Assembly: GCF_000018865.1 (NCBI RefSeq)
Contig: NC_010175.1
Span: 3,720,001 to 3,784,000, forward strand
Direction of reading: 5' to 3'
Source of the DNA: Chloroflexus aurantiacus J-10-fl
GTDB taxonomy: Bacteria; Chloroflexota; Chloroflexia; Chloroflexales; Chloroflexaceae
DNA: 64,000 nt
Part shown: positions 43,689 to 52,122 of the stretch, piece after piece
How positions within the stretch are numbered: the first letter of the stretch is position 1
Layout of the letters: each line of letters opens with the position of its first letter
Position numbers and translations under genes: made by a program
Notes under the pieces: model-generated
What the model saw: the letters and a program-made list of their open reading frames with translations, nothing else
What the model was told of the DNA's origin: nothing
The model's database searches: none

Positions 43689-45626
43689 ATGGTAGCAATT
43701 CTCGAACGAATCAATGAACTTCTCTTCGCTGCGGTATTGATTGTGAGCTTTTCGCTTCTGGCGTATATTGTGTTGCAAAACTGGCGCAGCGATATTGTCA
43801 GATCATTAGGTGTGTTGCTGGCCGGGGTCATCATTGCCTACAGTGGCGATCTCTTGCTGGCTCGTGCGCAGCGTCCGGCCACGATTGAATTTCTGGGTCG
43901 TGCTCAGTGGTTAGGTATTGTGCTGGTACCGGCAGGGTATATCCATTTTGCGAATGCCTTGCTGGCCTTTGGCAGTGCAAATACGATTGCCCAACGTTGG
44001 CGTAGAAGCGTGTATGCTGCGTACATCGGTAGTCTGGCAATCTTTTTGCTGGTTGTCCTCGGCACAAATCTGGTCATCTACACCGGTTCGCCAAGTGGGC
44101 CGGTTGCGCGCTTCAATGCTGGCCCGCTCTTTTGGTTTTACGTCCTCTTTTTCGGTCTGGCCATAGCCTCGGCCCTGATCGCGATTCTGATTGTCCGTCG
44201 CTCGGCCTTGACACCTGCTCAGCGTCGACGCTTAAGTTATCTGGGAGCAACCTTTGCCGCGCCAGGGATCGGTGTCTTTCCGTTTCTGCTGATAGCTTCA
44301 CCGAATGTGATACCACTCACTCTGATTCTGGCGTTACAGGCGGTTGCCAGTCTGATTGTGATCGTGATGCTTACCGTCATGACCTATTCGGTAGCGTTTC
44401 AAGGCATGCTGATCCCGGAACGATTGATTAAACAGGATTTTGTACGGTGGTGGTTATATGGCCCGTTTGTTGGTATTACTACCATCCTGTTTATTCAAGC
44501 GGTGCCGGTCATTGCGCAGTATTTGGGGTTGCCACCAGAGACGCTGATCACCTTCGGTGTGATGGTGATGACGGTGTTGATGCCGATCTTTGTGACGCAG
44601 GCGAAACCCTACCTCGATGCGTTAATCTATCGCCAGGATCATTCTGAGATCGATTATCTGCGCAATTTGCCTCGCAACATGTTCACCCGTGCCGATCTGC
44701 GGGCTTTGCTGGAGAATTCGCTGGTTGCGATCTGTAGTGCATTGCACGTCAAAACCGGTTTTGTGGTCGCACCGGGTGAAGATGGCTTTAGCGTTAAAGC
44801 GGTATGGGGATCGCGCCGTGATGTTCGGCGGTTTGTTACCGATCATCCGGTGATGTCCATCCTCCCTCAGTTGGAGTCCATGCCGTATGACGCTGCTGCA
44901 AGTCTGGATAGCGGTTCGTTTGTGGTGATCGACGACTTTTGCCTGTTTCCACTGCGAAGTCCCGATGGCATTTTTCTCGGCGCAATTGGGCTGGAAGCGA
45001 CTCTCGATCAATTGCGCCGTAATGGTGGTATGTCTGCCGATATGCGTCGTATGGTGACCGGCCTGGCCCATCAGATCGAGCTGGCGCTGACGACTGTGCA
45101 GATGCAACGACAGATTTTCGATGCCTTACGAGAGCTGGCGCCGGAGATGCAATCGTTGCAGCAATTGAGTTCCCGCCTGGAACAGGCAACCCCGCTAACG
45201 TTAAGTAATCTCGATGATGATATTGTCTTGCATCCAGATTTTCCTCAGTTGGTAAAGGATGCGCTTACCCAGTTGTGGGGTGGGCCAAAGCTGGCTGAGA
45301 GTCCGCTCCTTGGTCTACGCAGCGTGCGGCGGATTCTCGCCGAACAGGGTGGAAGCCCAACGCGAGCATTACAGGCCGTACTACGGCAGGCAATCGCTAA
45401 TTTACGTCCTGATGAACAAATTGATCCGTCAGCCCAGGAATGGTTGTTGTACAATTTGTTAGAAGGACGTTTCCTGCGCCGACAGACGGTTCGTGATGTT
45501 GCTCATCGGTTGGCCATGAGTGAGTCTGATTTTTACCGCAAGCAGCGCATAGCAATTGAAGAGGTTGCCCGCCAGATAGTTTTAATGGAAGAGCATGAGT
45601 ACGAAAATTCTTCTGGTCGAAGATGA
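43689..45626 (+). CDS. Membrane sensor with N-terminal 7-8 TM region, GAF-like domain and C-terminal HTH-like module
   Basis: This 645-residue protein starts with a membrane region of about eight helices (8-310) of the kind found at the N-terminus of histidine kinases (His_kinase_N/7TM). A soluble region (about 330-500) looks GAF-like (LRALLENSLVAICSALHVKTGFVV, FPLRSPDGIFLGAIGL). It has no H-box or ATP-binding domain. The last 70 residues (LLEGRFLRRQTVRDVAHRLA then SESDFYRKQRIAIEEVA) form a sigma-70 region 4-like helix-turn-helix module seen in some Chloroflexota regulators. It could pass a signal directly to DNA or to other proteins. Its end overlaps the next receiver gene by 32 bases. Confidence 0.75.
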   Translation: MVAILERINELLFAAVLIVSFSLLAYIVLQNWRSDIVRSLGVLLAGVIIAYSGDLLLARAQRPATIEFLGRAQWLGIVLVPAGYIHFANALLAFGSANTIAQRWRRSVYAAYIGSLAIFLLVVLGTNLVIYTGSPSGPVARFNAGPLFWFYVLFFGLAIASALIAILIVRRSALTPAQRRRLSYLGATFAAPGIGVFPFLLIASPNVIPLTLILALQAVASLIVIVMLTVMTYSVAFQGMLIPERLIKQDFVRWWLYGPFVGITTILFIQAVPVIAQYLGLPPETLITFGVMVMTVLMPIFVTQAKPYLDALIYRQDHSEIDYLRNLPRNMFTRADLRALLENSLVAICSALHVKTGFVVAPGEDGFSVKAVWGSRRDVRRFVTDHPVMSILPQLESMPYDAAASLDSGSFVVIDDFCLFPLRSPDGIFLGAIGLEATLDQLRRNGGMSADMRRMVTGLAHQIELALTTVQMQRQIFDALRELAPEMQSLQQLSSRLEQATPLTLSNLDDDIVLHPDFPQLVKDALTQLWGGPKLAESPLLGLRSVRRILAEQGGSPTRALQAVLRQAIANLRPDEQIDPSAQEWLLYNLLEGRFLRRQTVRDVAHRLAMSESDFYRKQRIAIEEVARQIVLMEEHEYENSSGRR

Positions 45627-45972
45627 GCCTGATTTGCAAGTCATCACCCGCATGGCGCTGGAAGACGCCCAGTATACGGTAGCAGTTGCCGGTAATGGTC
45701 TTGAAGCCCTTTCCATTCTTGATCGCGAGTCGTTTGATCTTTTGTTGATTGACCTGTTAATGCCGAAGATGGATGGTCTTGAATTATGCCAGCATTTGCG
45801 TCAACATCCCGTCTGGCAACATATCCCTGTGTTGTTGCTTACGGCTAACCCCAAGGCACATCTGTCAAATCACGATTTTCATCCGGCTGTGCGAGGATGG
45901 GTCGAAAAGCCATTTAATGTCTTTGAACTGGTCGATTACATTCAGTCTATTCTGAACGATGCGAAGACGTAG
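45595..45972 (+). CDS. Single-domain response regulator receiver
   Basis: This 125-residue receiver has the acidic pair EDE near residue 9, the phosphoacceptor in LLLIDLLMPKMDG (about Asp53), VLLLTAN and the lysine in GWVEKPFN. It has no output domain. Its start lies inside the end of the sensor gene (32-base overlap) and the hybrid kinase starts 20 bases after its stop, so all three are one unit. It probably receives phosphate from the hybrid kinase. Confidence 0.94.
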   Translation: MSTKILLVEDEPDLQVITRMALEDAQYTVAVAGNGLEALSILDRESFDLLLIDLLMPKMDGLELCQHLRQHPVWQHIPVLLLTANPKAHLSNHDFHPAVRGWVEKPFNVFELVDYIQSILNDAKT

Positions 45973-45992
45973 AGCGTTCTATAGACAGGAAG

Positions 45993-48881
45993 GTGGCAGG
46001 GCATATCGTGCAAGTGTCTGAGCGAGCGGTGTTACTGGCTATCTTGTGCCGGCAAATGTATCGCGCAACGTCACGCGATATGGTATGGCAGGTGCTGCTC
46101 GACGGCGCACGCAGTGTGGCAGCAGCCGACATGGCAGTCATTTATCAGTTAGACCCTGAAGCTGATCTGCTTCAACGATTTGTAGATCGTGGGACGACGG
46201 TCTTCCCGGATTACATTACGGTGCCGAACTATCTGCTACACGATTTACGCCTTTTGCGTCAACCGATCAGATTTATTCCAGATCAGCAATCGACCCCCCT
46301 GGCGCTGGCACTTACCTCTGCAATCTGGCCTGATCGACCACCGCGTGAGGTGGTGATTCTGCCGCTCATCGAGCAGGGGCGGCTGGAAGCAGTGTGTGTG
46401 TGCGGTTGGTTGTCACCGGTTTCTGATGAGGAGATCAGCGCATTGCAGTTTCTCGTCGATGATGCCACCTATGCACGGGCAATGCTGGCATCCACCGACA
46501 GGCGACAATCCGATCAAGGAGTAATCTCCGACGCGATCACCAACCTGACCCTGCTTTACACCCATACATTCGATCAATTGATTGAAGCAGCACTTGATCA
46601 GTTAGTGGTGATTGGCGAAGCCGCAGCGGGAGCGCTTTATCTGTACGATGATGAGGCGCAATCGTTGCGCTTGCAAAGCGTCAAAGTCAATGCTCTTGCT
46701 ACGGCCTTTGCGCCTACGTTGCGTCAGTTGTGGCAAAACGATCTGGGGCGGCATTGCCAGGTGCTGGCCGAATCGCTGCTTGAGTCGAGTAACGAAGTCG
46801 TCTATCTGGTTGCCGATCCATCATCGTCACACGAGATTGCCCCTCTACACAGATTTCTTTGTGAGCATGCGATTGATGGCATTCTGTCGTTGACCATTGT
46901 CGCCGGAGGCTGGCAGGCCGGTGTTGTACAGTTGGTGCCGTGGCCAGGAAATGGTTTCAGTGAACGGCAATGGCAATGGTTGCGGTCACTGGTCAGACAG
47001 ATCGGCGTGGCTATCGAGCATTCGCGCCTGTTTGAGCGTCTACGGGCTGAGCTGGATCACGCGCAGGCAGTGGTTGAAACAACGAATGATGGCATTGTGT
47101 TGATCAATGCCCGGCGCCGGGTGGTGATGGTTAATCGCCGTGCCTGCTATTTCTTCGGTGTTGCCGAGCACGATCTGAAAGGCCGGCCATATGACGATCT
47201 GTTGCAGGTCTTCAACCGGGTCTTCGCCCATCCTGCCCGCCTGGGATTGTGGCTCGGGCAACTGCTAGGTTCAGAAACCGACCGGGCAAATGAAGAGTTT
47301 CAGGTGGTCTGGCCACAGGTACGACGTTTGCAATGTTTCTCGGCTCCGGTTGTTGATCGCCGTGAACAGTACCTCGGACGTATCCTGATCTTTCGTGATG
47401 TGACTCGCGAGCGCGAAGTGGAGCAGATGAAAAATGAGTTTGTTTCCATGGTCTCCCACGAACTACGTACACCGCTCGCCAGTACTCAGGGTGCGCTCCA
47501 GTTGTTGTTGGGTGATAGTGAACGAGGTAAGTCCGGTCTGATTCGTGATATGTCGAGTGTCGAGCGTGACTTGCTACAACGGGCACTGACCAATACAAAC
47601 CGCCTGTTGCGACTGGTGAATGATGTTCTGGATATTGCCAAAATTGAACGGGGGCAATTACAATTACAGCGCCATCCCGTCGCTCCCGAAGAGATCTGTC
47701 GGAACGCAATTGATGACCTGGCCAGTTTTGCCCGTCAGCAGCAGGTGACCATTTCACTCGACGTGCCGCCAAATCTTCCGTTGGTGGATGTTGATCGTGA
47801 CCGGATCGTGCAGGTATTGGTGAACCTGCTCTCAAATGCGATCAAATTTTCACCGGCAGGGCAACAGGTTGTTGTGAGTGTTGCCCACGAGCAGGGGATG
47901 GTGCGTTTCAGTGTGCGTGACTGGGGGCCGGGTATTTCTCGAGCTGATCAACTTAAACTGTTTCAGAAGTTCCAGCAGCTTGATCAGTCGAAGAGTAACG
48001 TCAGGGGTGGCTCTGGTCTTGGTTTGGCTATCTCCAGGCAACTGGTTGAGCTGCACGGTGGTCGCATCTGGGTGGATAGCGATGTTGGTTTTGGCAGTAC
48101 GTTCAGCTTTACGGTACCGCTGGCAGCGGTGCAGCGGATTGCGAGTGCCGATCAGCGTCCGCTCATCCTGATCGGTTCTGATGGTCATCCGTTAACAGAT
48201 GTGCTGCACGCCCGGCTCATGGCAAAACCAGATTGGGAAGTTGTCATTACGCCTATCGCCGATCTGCAAACGACGTTGCCGGCACGTCAGCCGGCAGTGA
48301 CCGTTCTGCTGCATCCTGTCAATGCCGAGGAGGTGATTGGACGACTACGCACTCTTGCACTCTACCAGTTGACCTCAATAATTATTGTTAGTGACGAGTC
48401 AGCGGTTAAACTGCCGAAAGACGTGGTTGTCTTTCCAGGAACGATTTCTGTAGATCAGCTTGTAGCAGAAATACATTATCAAACAACCAGGTATAAACCA
48501 CTCATCATGGTTGTGGACGATGATCCGAATGTGCGTCCGGTATTAACGCGCCTTATCCAGCGCCATGGGATGCGTGTGCTGGCTGCGGGTGATGGTGAAG
48601 AGGCATTGGCCATCGTCCAACACGTTCGCCCACAAGCTATTCTGTTAGATTTGCGCATGCCCGGCCTGGATGGGTTTGAAGTGCTGCGCCGGTTGCAGGC
48701 CGATCAGGCGACAGCCTCGATTCCAGTAGTGGTGTTGACGGCAAACGATCTGGCGCCTGATGCACCTTCCCAGGCATTTGCGCTTGGTGCACGTGGTTTT
48801 CTCGAGAAGCCGGTCTCGGCTGAACGACTGATTGCCACGTTGACCTCCGTCATTCCAGCAGATGAGGGCAGTCATGAGTAA
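45993..48881 (+). CDS. Hybrid histidine kinase: GAF-GAF-PAS-HisKA-HATPase-receiver
   Basis: This 962-residue cytoplasmic kinase begins at a GTG codon (GTGGCAGGGC). Two GAF-like regions (about 15-170 and 185-345) are followed by a PAS domain (about 350-470, VVETTNDGIVLINARRRVVM), then a HisKA domain with His489 in VSHELRTPLA and a HATPase_c domain with NLLSNAIKFS, RDWGPGIS and GGSGLGLAIS. A degenerate receiver-like stretch (about 720-825) and a true C-terminal receiver with Asp886 in ILLDLRMPG and the lysine in FLEKPVS complete it. No membrane helix is present. The next gene starts inside its last codons (8-base overlap). Confidence 0.93.
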   Translation: MAGHIVQVSERAVLLAILCRQMYRATSRDMVWQVLLDGARSVAAADMAVIYQLDPEADLLQRFVDRGTTVFPDYITVPNYLLHDLRLLRQPIRFIPDQQSTPLALALTSAIWPDRPPREVVILPLIEQGRLEAVCVCGWLSPVSDEEISALQFLVDDATYARAMLASTDRRQSDQGVISDAITNLTLLYTHTFDQLIEAALDQLVVIGEAAAGALYLYDDEAQSLRLQSVKVNALATAFAPTLRQLWQNDLGRHCQVLAESLLESSNEVVYLVADPSSSHEIAPLHRFLCEHAIDGILSLTIVAGGWQAGVVQLVPWPGNGFSERQWQWLRSLVRQIGVAIEHSRLFERLRAELDHAQAVVETTNDGIVLINARRRVVMVNRRACYFFGVAEHDLKGRPYDDLLQVFNRVFAHPARLGLWLGQLLGSETDRANEEFQVVWPQVRRLQCFSAPVVDRREQYLGRILIFRDVTREREVEQMKNEFVSMVSHELRTPLASTQGALQLLLGDSERGKSGLIRDMSSVERDLLQRALTNTNRLLRLVNDVLDIAKIERGQLQLQRHPVAPEEICRNAIDDLASFARQQQVTISLDVPPNLPLVDVDRDRIVQVLVNLLSNAIKFSPAGQQVVVSVAHEQGMVRFSVRDWGPGISRADQLKLFQKFQQLDQSKSNVRGGSGLGLAISRQLVELHGGRIWVDSDVGFGSTFSFTVPLAAVQRIASADQRPLILIGSDGHPLTDVLHARLMAKPDWEVVITPIADLQTTLPARQPAVTVLLHPVNAEEVIGRLRTLALYQLTSIIIVSDESAVKLPKDVVVFPGTISVDQLVAEIHYQTTRYKPLIMVVDDDPNVRPVLTRLIQRHGMRVLAAGDGEEALAIVQHVRPQAILLDLRMPGLDGFEVLRRLQADQATASIPVVVLTANDLAPDAPSQAFALGARGFLEKPVSAERLIATLTSVIPADEGSHE

Positions 48882-50457
48882 ATTTTCTCCGGAGGTTGAA
48901 CGGTTTATTCATCAGTATGTGTCACCTCTTACGTCGTTGCAGAGTGCTGTTGATCTCCTCGCACACCACTATGGACAGAGTACTGATCAGCGCCTCAACA
49001 ATCTGGTCGCTTCATTACAGCGCTCAACCGTGCGTTTGCGCCAGTTTGCTCAGTTGCTGACAGAACATCTTCAACAAGAGGGCGACGACATCGTTGTCCG
49101 TGTCCCACGGGCCTGGTATTGGCAGGATCAGCACGCTGCACCATCTGCAGGCGCTCCACCGTCTGTATCGCTAGGGTCGGGTTCAGCAGTGCTGGTTGGC
49201 GGAGCAGCCCTCGATGATCTGGCTGATCTGCTCCACAATGCCGGCTGGCAGGTTGAACGGGTGTCATCATGCGCTGCCGGCCTGGATATCGCCCGTTACC
49301 GCCGTCCACGTTTGCTGGTCATTGCCGGCACCACTGCCGACATCGAGCCGGCCTTATGTGCGCAAATTGTGCATACCGATCCAGAGACACGCGGTGTGGT
49401 TGTGGCAATGGCCACCCGTGATCGGTCAGTCCGTCCTGTAACAGGCATTCCCTATATCGACCTGCAACAACCGCTGCTCGAGCAGCTCCATCGCCTGCTG
49501 TCAATGCATCACCAGGCCGGGCAGAGCGTACCGCGGATTTTGCTGGTTGATGATGAACTGGATATTCGGGTTATCCTTAGCCAGCAATTAACGGATGCCG
49601 GTTTTGTGGTGGTCACGGCCCCTGATGCGACAACGGCATTACGGCTGATGCATGAACAATTCTTCGACCTGGTCATCCTGGATCGACTACTGCCCGATAG
49701 TGATGGCTTAAACGTGCTACGGACAATTCGCTCGTCCGGTACGACACGCCTGATCCCGGTGATGCTGCTTTCAGCGGTGAGTTCGTTGGATGAGAAGGTA
49801 CGCAGTCTGCAATTAGGTGCCGATGATTACGTGGTGAAACCATGTAGTGCGGCAGAACTGGCAGCACGTATTCGTTCGATCTTGCGCCGGAGCGAACGTG
49901 AGAGCAGTCTGAATCCAATTTCACGCTTACCCGGCAATACGACGATTGAACAGGTTATTCATGAGCGATTGGTCAAACAGGAACCTTTTGCGGTTGGCTA
50001 TATCGATCTCGACAATTTTAAAGGGTATAATGATCATTACGGCTTCTTCAAAGGTGATGCAGTCATCTTACACGCTGCCCGTTTGTTGTCTGAGGTTGTC
50101 CACTGGCAGGGAACGCCTGACGATTTTCTGGGTCATTTAGGTGGTGATGATTTTGTGCTGGTTTCAACCCTCGAACGGGCGCAGCAGATCGCACAGGCAA
50201 TGATCGAACGATTCGATGCTACTATTCCGTACTTCTATGCACCTGAGGATCGTCAGCGTGGTTATATTGTTGGACACGACCGTCAGGGACGACCGTGCCG
50301 ATATCCACTGTTGAGTGTCTCGATTGCAATTGTACCGGTGACGCCGTCGCGCTATCAGCAGCCATACGAGATTGCAATGCGCGCAGCTATTGTGAAGCGA
50401 CAGTCGAAATCGGTCACTGGGAGTTGTGTGATTGTCGATAATGAAGAAAGAGGATAG
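48874..50457 (+). CDS. Response regulator with degenerate and true receivers and a GGDEF-type domain
   Basis: This 527-residue protein starts at the ATG at 48874 (MSKFSPEVERF), overlapping the kinase stop. Residues 5-65 resemble a HisKA-like helical pair without the histidine motif. Residues 105-210 look like a receiver lacking the phosphoacceptor (LLVIAGTTAD). The true receiver is at about 219-335 with Asp270 in LVILDRLLPDSDG and the lysine in YVVKPCS. The GGDEF domain (about 350-520) has the variant GGDDF at 423-427 and no RxxD inhibitory site. It may be a weak or inactive diguanylate cyclase or a c-di-GMP-related effector. ClpP follows after 2 bases. Confidence 0.9.
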   Translation: MSKFSPEVERFIHQYVSPLTSLQSAVDLLAHHYGQSTDQRLNNLVASLQRSTVRLRQFAQLLTEHLQQEGDDIVVRVPRAWYWQDQHAAPSAGAPPSVSLGSGSAVLVGGAALDDLADLLHNAGWQVERVSSCAAGLDIARYRRPRLLVIAGTTADIEPALCAQIVHTDPETRGVVVAMATRDRSVRPVTGIPYIDLQQPLLEQLHRLLSMHHQAGQSVPRILLVDDELDIRVILSQQLTDAGFVVVTAPDATTALRLMHEQFFDLVILDRLLPDSDGLNVLRTIRSSGTTRLIPVMLLSAVSSLDEKVRSLQLGADDYVVKPCSAAELAARIRSILRRSERESSLNPISRLPGNTTIEQVIHERLVKQEPFAVGYIDLDNFKGYNDHYGFFKGDAVILHAARLLSEVVHWQGTPDDFLGHLGGDDFVLVSTLERAQQIAQAMIERFDATIPYFYAPEDRQRGYIVGHDRQGRPCRYPLLSVSIAIVPVTPSRYQQPYEIAMRAAIVKRQSKSVTGSCVIVDNEERG

Positions 50458-50459
50458 CA

Positions 50460-51053
50460 ATGCCTTCTGTACCGGTACCAACGATTGTAGAACGCACGAG
50501 CCGTGGAGAGCGAAGCTGGGATATTTTTTCGCGCCTGCTGAAAGAGCGAGTGGTGTTGATCGGTGAACCTATCGACGATGAACTGGCTTCATCGGTGATC
50601 GCTCAGTTGCTGGTGTTGCAACAGCAAGACCCTGAACGCGATATCTGGATGTACATTAACAGTCCTGGTGGCGTTATCCGGGCCGGCCTGGCGATCTACG
50701 ACACGATGCAACTGGTTACCCCCGATATTTGCACAGTGTGCGTAGGTCGTGCCGCGAGTATGGCGACTGTCTTGCTCTGTGCTGGCACGAAGGGGAAACG
50801 GTTTGCCCTGCCACACGCCACCATCCACTCGCATCCGGCGGGCGGTGGCGCCGAAGGGTATGCTCCCGATGTCCAGATTGCGGTCGATGAAATGCTGCGT
50901 CTGCAGCGGTTGCTGCGCGAGATCATGGCTAAACATTCCGGGCAACCCGTCGAGCGCCTTGAAGCCGATTTTAGTCGTGATTTCTATATGACCGCACCAC
51001 AGGCGCTGGAGTACGGATTGATCGATGCTATTCTGACACCAAACCGGTCGTGA
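50460..51053 (+). CDS. clpP: ATP-dependent Clp protease proteolytic subunit
   Basis: This 197-residue serine peptidase has the catalytic Ser in GRAASMATVLLCAG, His in ATIHSHPAGG and Asp in SRDFYMTAPQALEYGLID, so the triad is complete. The usual MIHQPLGG text has changed to TIHSHPAGG, which marks it as a divergent paralogue. The N-terminal IVERTSRGERSWDIFSRLL is normal for ClpP. It starts 2 bases after the receiver-GGDEF gene, so it is transcribed with the signalling cluster, an unusual place. No ClpX or ClpA is adjacent. Its end overlaps the convergent hydrolase gene by 26 bases. Confidence 0.94.
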   Translation: MPSVPVPTIVERTSRGERSWDIFSRLLKERVVLIGEPIDDELASSVIAQLLVLQQQDPERDIWMYINSPGGVIRAGLAIYDTMQLVTPDICTVCVGRAASMATVLLCAGTKGKRFALPHATIHSHPAGGGAEGYAPDVQIAVDEMLRLQRLLREIMAKHSGQPVERLEADFSRDFYMTAPQALEYGLIDAILTPNRS

Positions 51054-52113
51054 AGGCAGGTTGGTTTAGGTGTCGCGCGAGCCAGTCAACCGTGAGCGTA
51101 ATGCATTCCAGGTCTATCGGGAGCGAGATATGACTGGCGAACGGCAAGAGATGATACTCAGCCCAGCCGGCTGCCAGCGCTGCAACTTCGGCTGCTGCGG
51201 CCGGCGGTACAATCGCGTCGCGTCCGGCATAGACCAGCAGGGTCGGTAATGGTGGCTCTCGCCGGGCCAGCGTGCGCAGGCTGTCGGGAAAGGCCAGGGC
51301 ATCGAATAAATCCCAGGTACTGATCGTGGCCCGAATCCCACTGGTTTGCCACGCTCTGATCACATGATCAACAGCACCATCGCGGAAGAGGTGTAGCATG
51401 CGCAATTGCAGAATTGCCAGTGCTTCACGGATTTGCACCTGCCGGTATGCCCGTGCATCGAGTCGTAACCGTGGTGGTACTTCCCAGAGCGCCAGCGCAT
51501 CCACGCGGGCGCCGTTCGCAACTGCCCGGGCCAGCACTGCGCCGCCGAGGCTCATTCCAATAGCTCCAACCTGAGTGTAGCGCTGGCGCAGCCAGTCAAT
51601 CGGATCGGCAACACTGTCAACCATGTGTGGAAACGCCTGGGGCCGTGGACTCTCGCCGTGACCGTCGAGATCGATCAAGAGCGCGGCAGCGCCGTGCGCA
51701 ATCAGTCTATCCACCAGGCGCCAGGCGTAAAAGGTCTTATCGCAGCCTGAACCATGGGTGACCAGCACCGCAGTCTTTGACCCACCGTGTGGTACGATGT
51801 GCAGTGCCGGTACCGGCCCATGGCGGGCGGGTAAATCGAGGCGTACAATCTGGCGATCCGGGTAACGTCCTGGCCGTAACTGTTGTTTTGGATCAAGTTG
51901 CCGTCGCCGGAGCGTGGCCAGCCCTATCTGACCAATGAATGCCGGTAATAGCAGGGCCAGATGGCTGCGCCATCCCGAAGCCGGCTGGCTCCAGGCCAGG
52001 GTCAGAAACGGTAATGCCAATCGGTTGCTCCAGCTCAACCCTCGCAGACCACTGAGATGGGCAACTGCGTTACCGAGTGTAATCAGCCGTAAAAAGGTAT
52101 TAAGTAAACGCAC
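51028..52113 (-). CDS. Alpha/beta hydrolase with N-terminal membrane segment
   Basis: This 361-residue protein is predicted to start at the GTG at 52113 (behind CGAGG), divergent from mnmE. The longer frame to 52278 would lie inside mnmE. A hydrophobic N-terminal region (about 10-65) may anchor it. The hydrolase fold follows, with LVTHGSGCD (oxyanion loop), GHGES, the nucleophile elbow GMSLGG, the acid in YAGRDAIVPP and the histidine in FASHISLP. Substrate is unknown; the fold covers esterases, lipases and acyl transferases. It stands alone on the minus strand. Confidence 0.85.
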   Translation of the reverse strand: MRLLNTFLRLITLGNAVAHLSGLRGLSWSNRLALPFLTLAWSQPASGWRSHLALLLPAFIGQIGLATLRRRQLDPKQQLRPGRYPDRQIVRLDLPARHGPVPALHIVPHGGSKTAVLVTHGSGCDKTFYAWRLVDRLIAHGAAALLIDLDGHGESPRPQAFPHMVDSVADPIDWLRQRYTQVGAIGMSLGGAVLARAVANGARVDALALWEVPPRLRLDARAYRQVQIREALAILQLRMLHLFRDGAVDHVIRAWQTSGIRATISTWDLFDALAFPDSLRTLARREPPLPTLLVYAGRDAIVPPAAAAEVAALAAGWAEYHLLPFASHISLPIDLECITLTVDWLARHLNQPAFTTGLVSE

Positions 52114-52122
52114 AGAACCTCG

